Assembly: GCA_018223185.1 (NCBI GenBank)
Contig: JAAEYW010000022.1
Span: 1 to 64,000, forward strand
Length of the DNA: 64,000 nucleotides
Source of the DNA: Oceanospirillales bacterium
GTDB taxonomy: Bacteria > Pseudomonadota > Gammaproteobacteria > Pseudomonadales > Balneatricaceae
Reading direction: 5' to 3'
The stretch's first letter is position 1; each line of letters opens with the position of its first letter. The notes below the pieces were generated by a model. It did no database searches, was not told the DNA's origin, and saw only the letters and a list, made by a program, of their open reading frames with translations. Of the stretch, positions 27,327 to 35,519 are shown piece by piece. The position numbers and the translations under genes are program-made.

Positions 27327-28643
27327 ATGTATAACTCCAGCCACACAATAGCCGGCAACCTCCTGCTAACCGTGGTGGTAAGTCTGTTTCTGGGGTTTAT
27401 TATCGGCTATCCCGGCTGGACTCTGGCACTGACTCTGTGCGTCTGGGGAATCTATCAGGTTAAGCAGTTCAATCGTCTACAGCAGTGGCTGATGCGCGAT
27501 GACCATGCCGACGTCCCGGAAAGTAATGGCTACTGGGGTGAGTTGTTTGATGAGATATCCAGAGACCAGAAACGTCAGATTCAGCGAACCCAGTCGTTAC
27601 GTAAAGTGATCCACCGGTTTCAACAATCCTCTGCAGCCCTCAGCGATGCCATTGTAATTATCGATGCCCAGAACCACCTGGAATGGTGGAACAGAGCAGC
27701 AGAAAAGCTCTTGGGGATGAAAGCTCAGACCGATCGCGGACGCTCGGTAATGAACCTGTTACGTGATCCCCGTTTTGTCCGCTACTACCGAAAAAGCCAA
27801 TATGATGATCCGCTTCAGCTGACATCTCCGGTGCAAAAAGATACCGTCCTCGAATACCGGATTACCCGATTTGGTGACGGTGACCGGATTCTGGTCGCCC
27901 GGGACATTACCCTTCTGAAACAACTTGAACAGACCCGTCAGGATTTCGTGGCCAACGCCTCTCACGAACTGCGTACGCCACTCACTGTGATCCGCGGCTA
28001 CCTTGAAACCTTCCTGGACCAGGACCTTCCACGGCCTATGTTACGAGGCCTGAGTCAGATGGAAAACCAGTCCCGTCGCATGGAAAACCTGGTAGCCGAC
28101 CTGCTGCTGCTGTCACGACTGGAAACCAGCGCCCATGTCTCCGACGAGCTGCCGGTTCCGATCCATTCAATGATCGCGCGCATCCGCGAGGATAGTCTGG
28201 TACTGGGTCAGGATAAGAAGCAGACAATAGAGATGGATCTGGAAGAGAACAGTACCCTGCTGGGTCAGGAATCCGAGATCTACAGTGCCATCTCAAATCT
28301 GGTCTTTAACGCAGTGCGTTACACCCCGGCCGGGGGCGATATCACGCTCCGCTGGTGGGCCGATAAAGAGGGGGGCCACTTCTCAGTCAAAGATAACGGA
28401 CCGGGAATCGATAGCATCCACCTGCCACGTTTACAGGAGCGTTTCTACCGGGTGGATGAAAGCCGTTCGTCCGACAGCGGCGGCACCGGTCTCGGATTGG
28501 CAATCGTGAAACACGTCATGCTCCGGCATGGCGGCAAACTGACTATCAGCAGCCAGCTGGGCAAAGGCAGCACCTTCACCTGCCACTTCCCCCATGAACT
28601 GGTCATTCCCGTCGCTCTCAAGGAGATGACCCAGCAGTCATAA
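27327..28643 (+). CDS. phoR: Phosphate sensor histidine kinase PhoR
   Basis: An inner-membrane kinase (438 aa). One or two hydrophobic segments lie near residues 8-45, with almost no periplasmic loop, as is usual for PhoR. A PAS domain (about 95-195) precedes the HisKA domain, with the phosphorylated His213 in ASHELRTPL. The ATPase domain has the N box NLVFNAVRYTPAGGD, the DNGPGI motif and the GGTGLGLAIV motif. It senses Pst status through PhoU rather than phosphate directly. It ends at the terminator at 28642. Confidence 0.95.
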   Translation: MYNSSHTIAGNLLLTVVVSLFLGFIIGYPGWTLALTLCVWGIYQVKQFNRLQQWLMRDDHADVPESNGYWGELFDEISRDQKRQIQRTQSLRKVIHRFQQSSAALSDAIVIIDAQNHLEWWNRAAEKLLGMKAQTDRGRSVMNLLRDPRFVRYYRKSQYDDPLQLTSPVQKDTVLEYRITRFGDGDRILVARDITLLKQLEQTRQDFVANASHELRTPLTVIRGYLETFLDQDLPRPMLRGLSQMENQSRRMENLVADLLLLSRLETSAHVSDELPVPIHSMIARIREDSLVLGQDKKQTIEMDLEENSTLLGQESEIYSAISNLVFNAVRYTPAGGDITLRWWADKEGGHFSVKDNGPGIDSIHLPRLQERFYRVDESRSSDSGGTGLGLAIVKHVMLRHGGKLTISSQLGKGSTFTCHFPHELVIPVALKEMTQQS

Positions 28644-28668
28644 AAAAACGCACAGAGTGCGTTTTTTT
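28642..28668. terminator. Bidirectional terminator between phoR and cysZ
   Basis: An 11-bp stem (AAAAAAACGCA/TGCGTTTTTTT) with a CAGAG loop. It overlaps the last bases of the phoR stop codon and serves convergent phoR and cysZ. Confidence 0.9.
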
Positions 28669-28696
28669 GCGTTGAATAGTGAACCGCTCAATCAGA

Positions 28697-29494
28697 TTAG
28701 TGGCGTTTATCGTCTAACTGCTGCTGACGCATTAACCCCGCCAGATCAATCTCACTGCCATCGGTATATTCCTCAACCCAGAAGATTGTCGCGCCAACCA
28801 CCGCCGCGGGCATAATCAACAGGTTTAGCAACGGAATCATCATACCGACCGAGATCAGTCCACCAAAGCCCACTGAGGTCAGCCGACGCTGTTTAAGAGA
28901 GTCTTTCATATCCCGAAAGCTTACCCGGTTATTATCCATCGGGTAGTCACAGTACTGTATCGCCATCATCCAGCAGCCAAACAGAAACAGCAGTAAGGGC
29001 GCAATCATCCCCAGCACGGGTATGAAGGCCAGGATCATCAGGAACAATAACCGGGGCAGGTAATAGAACAGCTTAGCAATCTCCCGGGCAACGGTTCTGG
29101 GAATCAGCGCCACAATCTCCTTCCAGCCGGAATCAGTAATTGTGACACCGCGTAAACGCTGCTCAACCTTTTCTGACAGGATACCATTGAACGGTGCAGC
29201 GATAATATTCGCGACAAAACTGAAACTGTAATACACCGAAATCAGTACCAGAGCAGCCACCAGAGGCCAGAGGATATAACGCAAAAACTGCAGCCAGTCC
29301 CAGTCAGGCAGTATTGAACTGAGAAGATAGTCGATCCAGTAGCCCATCTGATCAAACAACAGCCAGATAGCACCGGTAAACAGAAAGATATTAATTAACA
29401 GAGGCACCACAACAAAGTGCCGAATTCCCTTCTCTGGCAACATCGCCAGACCGCGCAGGAAATAGTTTGCGCCGCGTAACGGATTTCCTTTCAT
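28697..29494 (-). CDS. cysZ: Sulfate transporter CysZ
   Basis: CysZ (265 aa) is an inner-membrane protein that takes up sulfate for cysteine synthesis. The conserved start (GANYFLRGLAMLPEKGIRHFVVVPLLIN), several long hydrophobic segments and the motifs NIIAAPFNGILSEKVE and PMDNNRVSFRDMKDSLKQRR are characteristic. Of two adjacent ATG codons I chose the second (29494), 5 bases from GAGG. It probably follows the small membrane protein gene in one transcript. Confidence 0.92.
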   Translation of the reverse strand: MKGNPLRGANYFLRGLAMLPEKGIRHFVVVPLLINIFLFTGAIWLLFDQMGYWIDYLLSSILPDWDWLQFLRYILWPLVAALVLISVYYSFSFVANIIAAPFNGILSEKVEQRLRGVTITDSGWKEIVALIPRTVAREIAKLFYYLPRLLFLMILAFIPVLGMIAPLLLFLFGCWMMAIQYCDYPMDNNRVSFRDMKDSLKQRRLTSVGFGGLISVGMMIPLLNLLIMPAAVVGATIFWVEEYTDGSEIDLAGLMRQQQLDDKRH

Positions 29495-29523
29495 CATTTC
29501 CTCAATAGATCAGAGCGTCTGAA

Positions 29524-29748
29524 TCAGGCAAAAAAGTGGTTATAAAAACGCACAATCACTGCCAGAAGCATCATCGACAGGCCTACCCGGTTAATCAGAA
29601 ACTCCCGTTTGGTAAAACTGATAGTTGCCTGCCAGAAAACCAGTATCGATTTGAAATCACTGGTCCTCAGTACATAGAGTATCAGTGACACCAGAAATAC
29701 ACCAAGACCGACCATCATTAACAGCTGTTCTGCTATCGCCAGAGTCAT
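29524..29748 (-). CDS. Small membrane protein, unknown
   Basis: A 74-aa protein with two hydrophobic segments, about residues 5-27 and 53-70, joined by a basic loop (TSDFKSILVFWQATISFTKREFLINR). I do not recognise the family. It is 29 bp upstream of cysZ in the same direction, so they may be co-transcribed. A weak GGTGAT site precedes the ATG. Confidence 0.65.
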   Translation of the reverse strand: MTLAIAEQLLMMVGLGVFLVSLILYVLRTSDFKSILVFWQATISFTKREFLINRVGLSMMLLAVIVRFYNHFFA

Positions 29749-29889
29749 TTTCTATCACCATAAGTTACTTTTCAGAGGGGTAAGATTACCAGAAATAGTC
29801 TGCATTAGTGGCTGGTTTAGCCTATAACTTTATGTGAATATACAAACCTCCTGCTGTTTTTTCTCTTCTGCATTTCACCGGAGTCTCTT

Positions 29890-30837
29890 ATGCATGCTAT
29901 CTCGATACATCAGTTTGGTGGCCTTAATGAGCTAATTTACAATAAACAACCCAGACCTCAGCTGAAACCGGGAGAAGTTCTGGTAAAAACCTCGGCCGTC
30001 GGCGTTAACCCGATCGACTGGAAAACCTGCTCCGGCAGCGGAGCCAGCGGTTTTATAGAAGAGTTTCCGTTTATTCCCGGCTGGGAATTTTCGGGTGTTG
30101 TTGCTGATCCCGGTGACACCGGTTTTAACGAGGGTGATGCGGTCTTTGGTATGATCCGCTTTCCTCAGCCTGCTGGATGCTATGCGGAATATATCGCCGC
30201 GCCGGCAGAGCAGATCTCCCGTCTGCCGGATGCTGTCGATCTGGTCATGGCCGGAGGTCTGGCCACCGCCAGTCTGACCGCCTGGCAGGCATTATTTGAT
30301 AAAGGCGGGTTAACAGCAGGTCAGCAGGTGCTGGTACTGGGCGCCGCAGGCGGTGTCGGCCATCTGGCAGTTCAGCTGGCCCGCTGGGCGGGGGCTCACG
30401 TTACCGGGACAGCCTCGCTCCACAACCATGAGTTTCTGGCTGAGCTGGGCTGCGAGCACGCCATCGACTATCGTAATCAGAGCCTCAATGAGTATACCAA
30501 CACTATGGATCTGATTATCGACTGTGTCGGCGGAGAAACCGGCATCAGTGCGCTTCCCTGCCTAAAACCGGAAGGCGTTCTGGTCACCCTGCCATCGGTA
30601 ACAAAAGAACAGGTAATCGCTGCCGGAGCCGCACAGCGACGCCGGGTTGAGCCTATTCTCTGTCAACCCTCAGCAGAGCAGTTAACCAAGATCGCAGAGC
30701 TGGTCGCCGATGAGGATCTTAAATTGCATATCGGCGAAACATTTCCGCTTGAGAAGGCCGCTGAAGCATTCGAGCTGAGTCAGAGCGGCCATGTCTGCGG
30801 TAAACTGATTCTGACCTTTAATAATGGTCAGGTTTAA
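29890..30837 (+). CDS. NADP-dependent MDR-family oxidoreductase (zinc-free, quinone reductase-like)
   Basis: A medium-chain dehydrogenase/reductase (315 aa). The GroES-like N-domain has VGVNPIDWKTCSG and FIPGWEFSGVV. The Rossmann domain has the dinucleotide motif VLGAAGGVGHLAVQLAR (about residues 154-170). The DLIIDCVGGETG strand and the KLILTF end fit NADP(H) quinone oxidoreductases. The Cys/His ligands of zinc alcohol dehydrogenases are missing. Substrate unknown. It is monocistronic, with a GGAG site, and its stop is only 7 bp from the convergent PilJ-domain gene. Confidence 0.88.
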   Translation: MHAISIHQFGGLNELIYNKQPRPQLKPGEVLVKTSAVGVNPIDWKTCSGSGASGFIEEFPFIPGWEFSGVVADPGDTGFNEGDAVFGMIRFPQPAGCYAEYIAAPAEQISRLPDAVDLVMAGGLATASLTAWQALFDKGGLTAGQQVLVLGAAGGVGHLAVQLARWAGAHVTGTASLHNHEFLAELGCEHAIDYRNQSLNEYTNTMDLIIDCVGGETGISALPCLKPEGVLVTLPSVTKEQVIAAGAAQRRRVEPILCQPSAEQLTKIAELVADEDLKLHIGETFPLEKAAEAFELSQSGHVCGKLILTFNNGQV

Positions 30838-30844
30838 GTCGGCC

Positions 30845-31642
30845 TCAGGAATTTTCTGCGCTCGTCAGAGAGAGATAACCCGTCTGCAGCTGCTCCAGTT
30901 GCATCACCACTTTGACCACGGATCGGTCTACCAGCGCTGGCAGTAAAGCTCCCGGGCGGGCTTTGGACACTTTAAGTGTCCGCTCCAGCGCCAGACTGAG
31001 CTGCTGCAGTTGCTCATTAATCTCAGCCGTATTCTGCGGTAATCCCTGCAACAGAGCCATATTCGTATGCAGCTCGTCGGCGATAGTCTCATAGGAGCTA
31101 TCAGTCTCTGACGCAACGCCCCAGGCCGTCATCGCATAGAGAACAGCCAGACGCTGACACAGCAGATCCTGCTGACCCAGCAGCGACAGTGGCTGAGCAC
31201 TATCATCCGGTTTCGCCTGAACGACTTTTTTCAGCATCGTATCGGCCTCAGTCAGAAGCGTTTCGTTACCGGAAAACAACTCCTTAAAACGCAACTTAGC
31301 AGGTTTTCTCTGAAACTGCTTTTGCACTGAAGGCCAGCTCTGATTCATGCGCGCTAATTGCTGCTGCACCGCCTCATCTGCGACAAAGTCCGCCAACTGT
31401 TGCTGCTGAGCAGTAAACTGCTGAGCTGCCTCCGCTAACTGCTCATCGGCATTACGGGAACGCACACCCAGAGCAGAAAACAGATAGTTTTTCATCATAA
31501 CCTGTGTCAGCGTCCGTTGCTGCGCCGCAATACTGATCGCTTCGGCCTGAGTTTTGATATCTGCAGCCCGGGCTAATCCCGTCAGACAGAGGGTCATGAG
31601 TAGGGTCGAGATTGATGCTTTGATGATTTTTTTAGTTTTCAT
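30845..31642 (-). CDS. Secreted protein with two PilJ-type sensor modules
   Basis: Signal peptide (MKTKKIIKASISTLLMTLCL to ARA), then a helical periplasmic protein. Two segments resemble the PilJ/NarX N-terminal sensor repeat, AxxQRxLxQxxxKxYLxxAxG. They are AAQQRTLTQVMMKNYLFSAL (about residues 35-54) and LGQQDLLCQRLAVLYAMTAW (about 170-190). There is no membrane anchor, HAMP or signalling domain. I chose the ATG at 31642 (265 aa), since the upstream frame lacks a signal peptide. It starts 13 bp after the chpA-like gene, so it belongs to that operon. It may feed ligand information to the receptor; this is inference. Confidence 0.75.
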   Translation of the reverse strand: MKTKKIIKASISTLLMTLCLTGLARAADIKTQAEAISIAAQQRTLTQVMMKNYLFSALGVRSRNADEQLAEAAQQFTAQQQQLADFVADEAVQQQLARMNQSWPSVQKQFQRKPAKLRFKELFSGNETLLTEADTMLKKVVQAKPDDSAQPLSLLGQQDLLCQRLAVLYAMTAWGVASETDSSYETIADELHTNMALLQGLPQNTAEINEQLQQLSLALERTLKVSKARPGALLPALVDRSVVKVVMQLEQLQTGYLSLTSAENS

Positions 31643-31655
31643 ACCAATAGTATCT

Positions 31656-34600
31656 TCAGGCTGTGGGAGTGGTTGTTTGTAACAGAGTTTGCACATGATC
31701 CAGCAGTGCATTTTCTGTCCAGGGTTTTGTCAGAAAAACACTGACTCCTGAATTCTTTGCTTCATCACGATGACGCTGTGTTGTTCTTGAGGTGATCATC
31801 AGTACCGGAATATCGTTCATCCCTTCCCGGCCACGAATCATACTGGTCAGCTCCATTCCACCCATGCGGGGCATCTCCAGATCGGTGAGCACCAGATCAG
31901 GACGCTTTTTCCGCATCTGATTCATGGCATCCAGGCCATCAATTGCGGTGCTGACATCATAGCCGGTATCCCGCAGCAGGGTTGACAGAGACGCTCGGGC
32001 ACTGAGCGAGTCATCCACCACCAGCAGCTTCGGCAGGCTCAGATCGTTCTGCATCAATACCGGGTTAAACAGGTTCTGCTTATTCGCCAGCTTATACCGG
32101 ATTCTGGCGGGCAGATCGATTACGGCAGCCGTGTCACCATTGGCCAGAATAGTCAGCCCCGGAATGCCCGGCAGATCAGGCAAATAATCCCCCATCTGCT
32201 TAAACGCCAGCTCCCGGTGTGCAATCAGCTCACGCACCATAACCGCGACCTTTTCCCCCTGCCCCAGATTTACCAGCAATACCGGGTGAACCTCTCCCGC
32301 CACATATGGCGTACCATGCTCACCCAGAAGCGCTTCCAGACCATAGGCAGGAAACTGTTCGCCGTTGTGCTCAAATTTCATCCCGTCAGTGGTATCCAGC
32401 AGAGCTCCGTCAAGTGAGATCATGGTCTGCTCCAGACCGTGGCTGGCCAGGGCATAGATCTGCCCGCCAGACCGCACCAGCAGAGTTTTAATCATCAGCG
32501 CACTGGAAGGCATCGACATCTCGAAGGTGGTTCCCACTCCGGCATCCGAACGAATATCCAGAACGCCCTGCAACCGCATAATCTGCTGATGCACAACGTC
32601 CATGCCGATCCCCCGGCCAGACAGCTGACTGATCGCTTCACGGGTTGAGAATCCCGGAATCAGGATCAGCCGCTCAGCCTCGCGCCGGCTTAACTGAGTG
32701 TCCGGACCAATCAGCTTCCGCTGAATTGCCACTTCACGAATCCGATCAGTATCAATACCGCTGCCATCATCGCCACAGTCAACCCTGACCTGATCCTTTT
32801 CCAACCAGAAGCGCAGCACGATACGCCCCTGCAGTGGTTTTCCTGAACTCAGCCTCTGTTCCGGACTTTCCAGACCATGGTCAACCGCATTTCGAATAAT
32901 ATGCATCAGCGGACTGGTCAGCTGACTGAGGATATGGCTGTCAATCCGGACAGACTCTCCCTCGATAATCAGCTCGGCCTGTTTTCCGGTACTTCGACAC
33001 GCCTGACGAACCACCCGGTGCAACCGGGCAGCGATCGACTTGACGTCCACCAGACGGGTACTGAGTACCCGCTCCAGGGTCTCTTTCTGCACCCCCGACT
33101 GAGCAATATGCAACTCTCCGGTTCGACGAATATGTACGTCCATCTGCTGCTCTACTTCCTGAATATCAGCCGCCGCTTCCTGTAACCGGGACATACTGGT
33201 ATGCATCTCGTTATAACGATCCATCTCCAGTGAATCAAAGCTGTCGCTGACATCATTTGCCGCCTGCATGGTGAACTGCTCATTCAGCTGCTGCTCAAGC
33301 TCAAACATAATTCGCTGCAATATCCGCTGACGGTCACGGCTGAGACGAATATAGCTGCGCAGTTGCGTAATCTGTTCATCTAACTGAGTATTCAGCGTGG
33401 TGCCTTCACCGGACAGACGCATCAGCTCATCCAGAGTTGAGTGCGGTACACGAAAAAGTGTCTGTTCCCGACTACTCTCACCGGCGTCCGGAGATGGCTC
33501 GTTTGAAGCTTCGTCTGACAGCGCAACGGGGCTCTCTGCGATTCCGGCCTGAGCCGCTTGCATCTCTGACTGAGGCTCAGACAACTGCCTGGCACTGTGC
33601 GCATCGTCACCACTGTTCAGCACAAGCCCGTCACTGCGTAAGCGATAATGCCAGTCCATTAACAGCTGCAACACACCCTGAGCATTCTCAGGCGCCGCTG
33701 ACTGATTTGTAACGGCCTCGCAAATCATCGCAAGAGTATCGGATATTGCCATCAGATCATCGCAAAGCCGTTTTGCCGGAAGCTGTCCTGCCTCAGTATA
33801 AAGCTCGAGGATGTCTTCCAACCGGTGGGTCAGGTTAGCAATCCCACTGATACCCGCCATATTAGCCAGACCTTTAAGCGTGTGAGCGGCTCGTTGGGCC
33901 TCGCGCATTGCATCGGGATTCTGGTTGTCAGCTACGGACTGAAGCTGTTCTGACAACTGCTCAGACAAAACCGGCAACTCACTGAACAGCATCTCCAGCA
34001 ACTGGGGATCAATATCTTCAGCGACATTCAGTCGAATATCGCTCTCGCCCGCCTGCTCCTGTTCAATGGTTTGGGCTGTTTGCAGCCGTGCCAGTGACAA
34101 CAAACCGCCAATATAGCTGATCTGCTCCTCGGTCGGACTGGCCGGAAGCTCCAGAACTTCAAGCTGGTCCAGCAATACCTGCTGCCGGGCGTCATCGTTA
34201 ATGTCGTCCAGATAGGTGATCAGGTCTCTGAGCAGGGCGCTGATTTGCAATAACATTTGCGGTTGTAACAGTGCCGGATGACGCTGCAACCAGTCGATAT
34301 TAATCCGGACCCCCTGAACAATGTCAGCCGCACCGGACAGATGTACCGTTTGCATCGCACGGATGACAGGTTGTAATAACTGTTGCGAGCTATGCAGCAG
34401 GGTATCAATCGCATCAGCACCGCTCTCAGTCTGTTGCCACAGCGCTGCAAGCTGTTGTAATGAACCGGTGAGCATCTGCAACACCGCCGGATCAAGCTGT
34501 GGACCCGGTTGTTGCAGTTGCTCCAGCGCCACCTGACAAAACAGCGGCGGCAGTTCTTTCAGCTCAGGTAACGGTTGTATTTCACTGACAGGCTCAGCCT

Positions 34601-35498
34601 CAACAACAGTCAGCGCCGGAGGTTCTGACTGAGCGACCGGTTCGGCCCGATCAGGCGGATTTAACCGCTGCAGATCAGACAGCAGCAGTGGCTGCAAAAA
34701 CTCACGGTCATCCTCCGGTAAGGGTTCCTGCCAGCGAGGTTCGCTCATCAGTAACAGCAGCGTATCGACACCGCCAGACTGCAACTCTGCCAGCAACCTG
34801 ATTGCCTGTTGCTGTAGCTCAGCCCGCTGAGGATGATCACACTCGGACTGCCACTGCTCAGCAACCAGCGCAAACAGATCGGCAAAGCCGGTGTACTCCG
34901 CATCACCAGCCTCCTCTGCCAGCAGGTGCAGCAGCTCTATCCCCTGTTCGGTATCCAGTTCGGAAAGCTGTGCGACCCGTTCGGCCCAGTCGGCAGCGAG
35001 AGGGCTGGTTAATGGCTGCGTGTTCACAACTGAATCGTCAACGGTTTCCAACGCTGGTTCAGCCAGGGCGTCAGAAACAGACCCGGATACGGTTACAGCA
35101 CACTGATCCAGCAGCGTCTGACAGTCCTGCTCCAGCAACTCTCCCAGAAACTCGCAATCCTCTTCAGGAAGCGGCTCCGGCCAGTGACTATCGCTCAGGC
35201 TGGCGAGAAGATATTGCCAGATACCGGTTTGGGGGCGATGGATAAAATCATCCAGCGCTTTATAGAAATCGACCAACAGCACCAGCTGTTCGGACGGCTC
35301 TTCAATCTGATTCAGCTGCTCAAGCTGTTCTGCAAACAGTGCCAGACTATCAGCAATGCCGAGTAGTTCAGCCTCACTGAATGAGTCAACCAGCTGTTGC
35401 AGTGACTCAATCAACTCTGCTGCCTGCGGTTGAGTTTCAATCTGTCGCTGCAATAAAGCCAGAAATTGTTCTGCGGCGGTGATGCTTTCACGAATCAT
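31656..35498 (-). CDS. chpA: ChpA-like hybrid chemotaxis histidine kinase
   Basis: CheA-type kinase (1280 aa) with a receiver. The N-terminal 460 residues are acidic, Leu/Gln-rich and hold internal repeats, e.g. WPEPLPEEDCEFL and WQEPLPEDDREFL about 110 residues apart. One canonical Hpt domain follows, His539 in AHTLKGLANMAG. Next come a dimerisation helix pair, the ATPase (HIIRNAVDHGLE, DDGSGIDTD, GRGIGMDVV), a CheW-like domain (about 1000-1130), and a C-terminal receiver with Asp1206 (LVLTDLEMPRMGG). Pseudomonas ChpA is about twice as long with many phosphotransfer domains, so this is a reduced form. It lies between the pilJ-like gene and the secreted PilJ-module gene. Confidence 0.88.
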   Translation of the reverse strand: MIRESITAAEQFLALLQRQIETQPQAAELIESLQQLVDSFSEAELLGIADSLALFAEQLEQLNQIEEPSEQLVLLVDFYKALDDFIHRPQTGIWQYLLASLSDSHWPEPLPEEDCEFLGELLEQDCQTLLDQCAVTVSGSVSDALAEPALETVDDSVVNTQPLTSPLAADWAERVAQLSELDTEQGIELLHLLAEEAGDAEYTGFADLFALVAEQWQSECDHPQRAELQQQAIRLLAELQSGGVDTLLLLMSEPRWQEPLPEDDREFLQPLLLSDLQRLNPPDRAEPVAQSEPPALTVVEAEPVSEIQPLPELKELPPLFCQVALEQLQQPGPQLDPAVLQMLTGSLQQLAALWQQTESGADAIDTLLHSSQQLLQPVIRAMQTVHLSGAADIVQGVRINIDWLQRHPALLQPQMLLQISALLRDLITYLDDINDDARQQVLLDQLEVLELPASPTEEQISYIGGLLSLARLQTAQTIEQEQAGESDIRLNVAEDIDPQLLEMLFSELPVLSEQLSEQLQSVADNQNPDAMREAQRAAHTLKGLANMAGISGIANLTHRLEDILELYTEAGQLPAKRLCDDLMAISDTLAMICEAVTNQSAAPENAQGVLQLLMDWHYRLRSDGLVLNSGDDAHSARQLSEPQSEMQAAQAGIAESPVALSDEASNEPSPDAGESSREQTLFRVPHSTLDELMRLSGEGTTLNTQLDEQITQLRSYIRLSRDRQRILQRIMFELEQQLNEQFTMQAANDVSDSFDSLEMDRYNEMHTSMSRLQEAAADIQEVEQQMDVHIRRTGELHIAQSGVQKETLERVLSTRLVDVKSIAARLHRVVRQACRSTGKQAELIIEGESVRIDSHILSQLTSPLMHIIRNAVDHGLESPEQRLSSGKPLQGRIVLRFWLEKDQVRVDCGDDGSGIDTDRIREVAIQRKLIGPDTQLSRREAERLILIPGFSTREAISQLSGRGIGMDVVHQQIMRLQGVLDIRSDAGVGTTFEMSMPSSALMIKTLLVRSGGQIYALASHGLEQTMISLDGALLDTTDGMKFEHNGEQFPAYGLEALLGEHGTPYVAGEVHPVLLVNLGQGEKVAVMVRELIAHRELAFKQMGDYLPDLPGIPGLTILANGDTAAVIDLPARIRYKLANKQNLFNPVLMQNDLSLPKLLVVDDSLSARASLSTLLRDTGYDVSTAIDGLDAMNQMRKKRPDLVLTDLEMPRMGGMELTSMIRGREGMNDIPVLMITSRTTQRHRDEAKNSGVSVFLTKPWTENALLDHVQTLLQTTTPTA

Positions 35499-35519
35499 GC
35501 TATCTGCCTGTCAGGTTAC

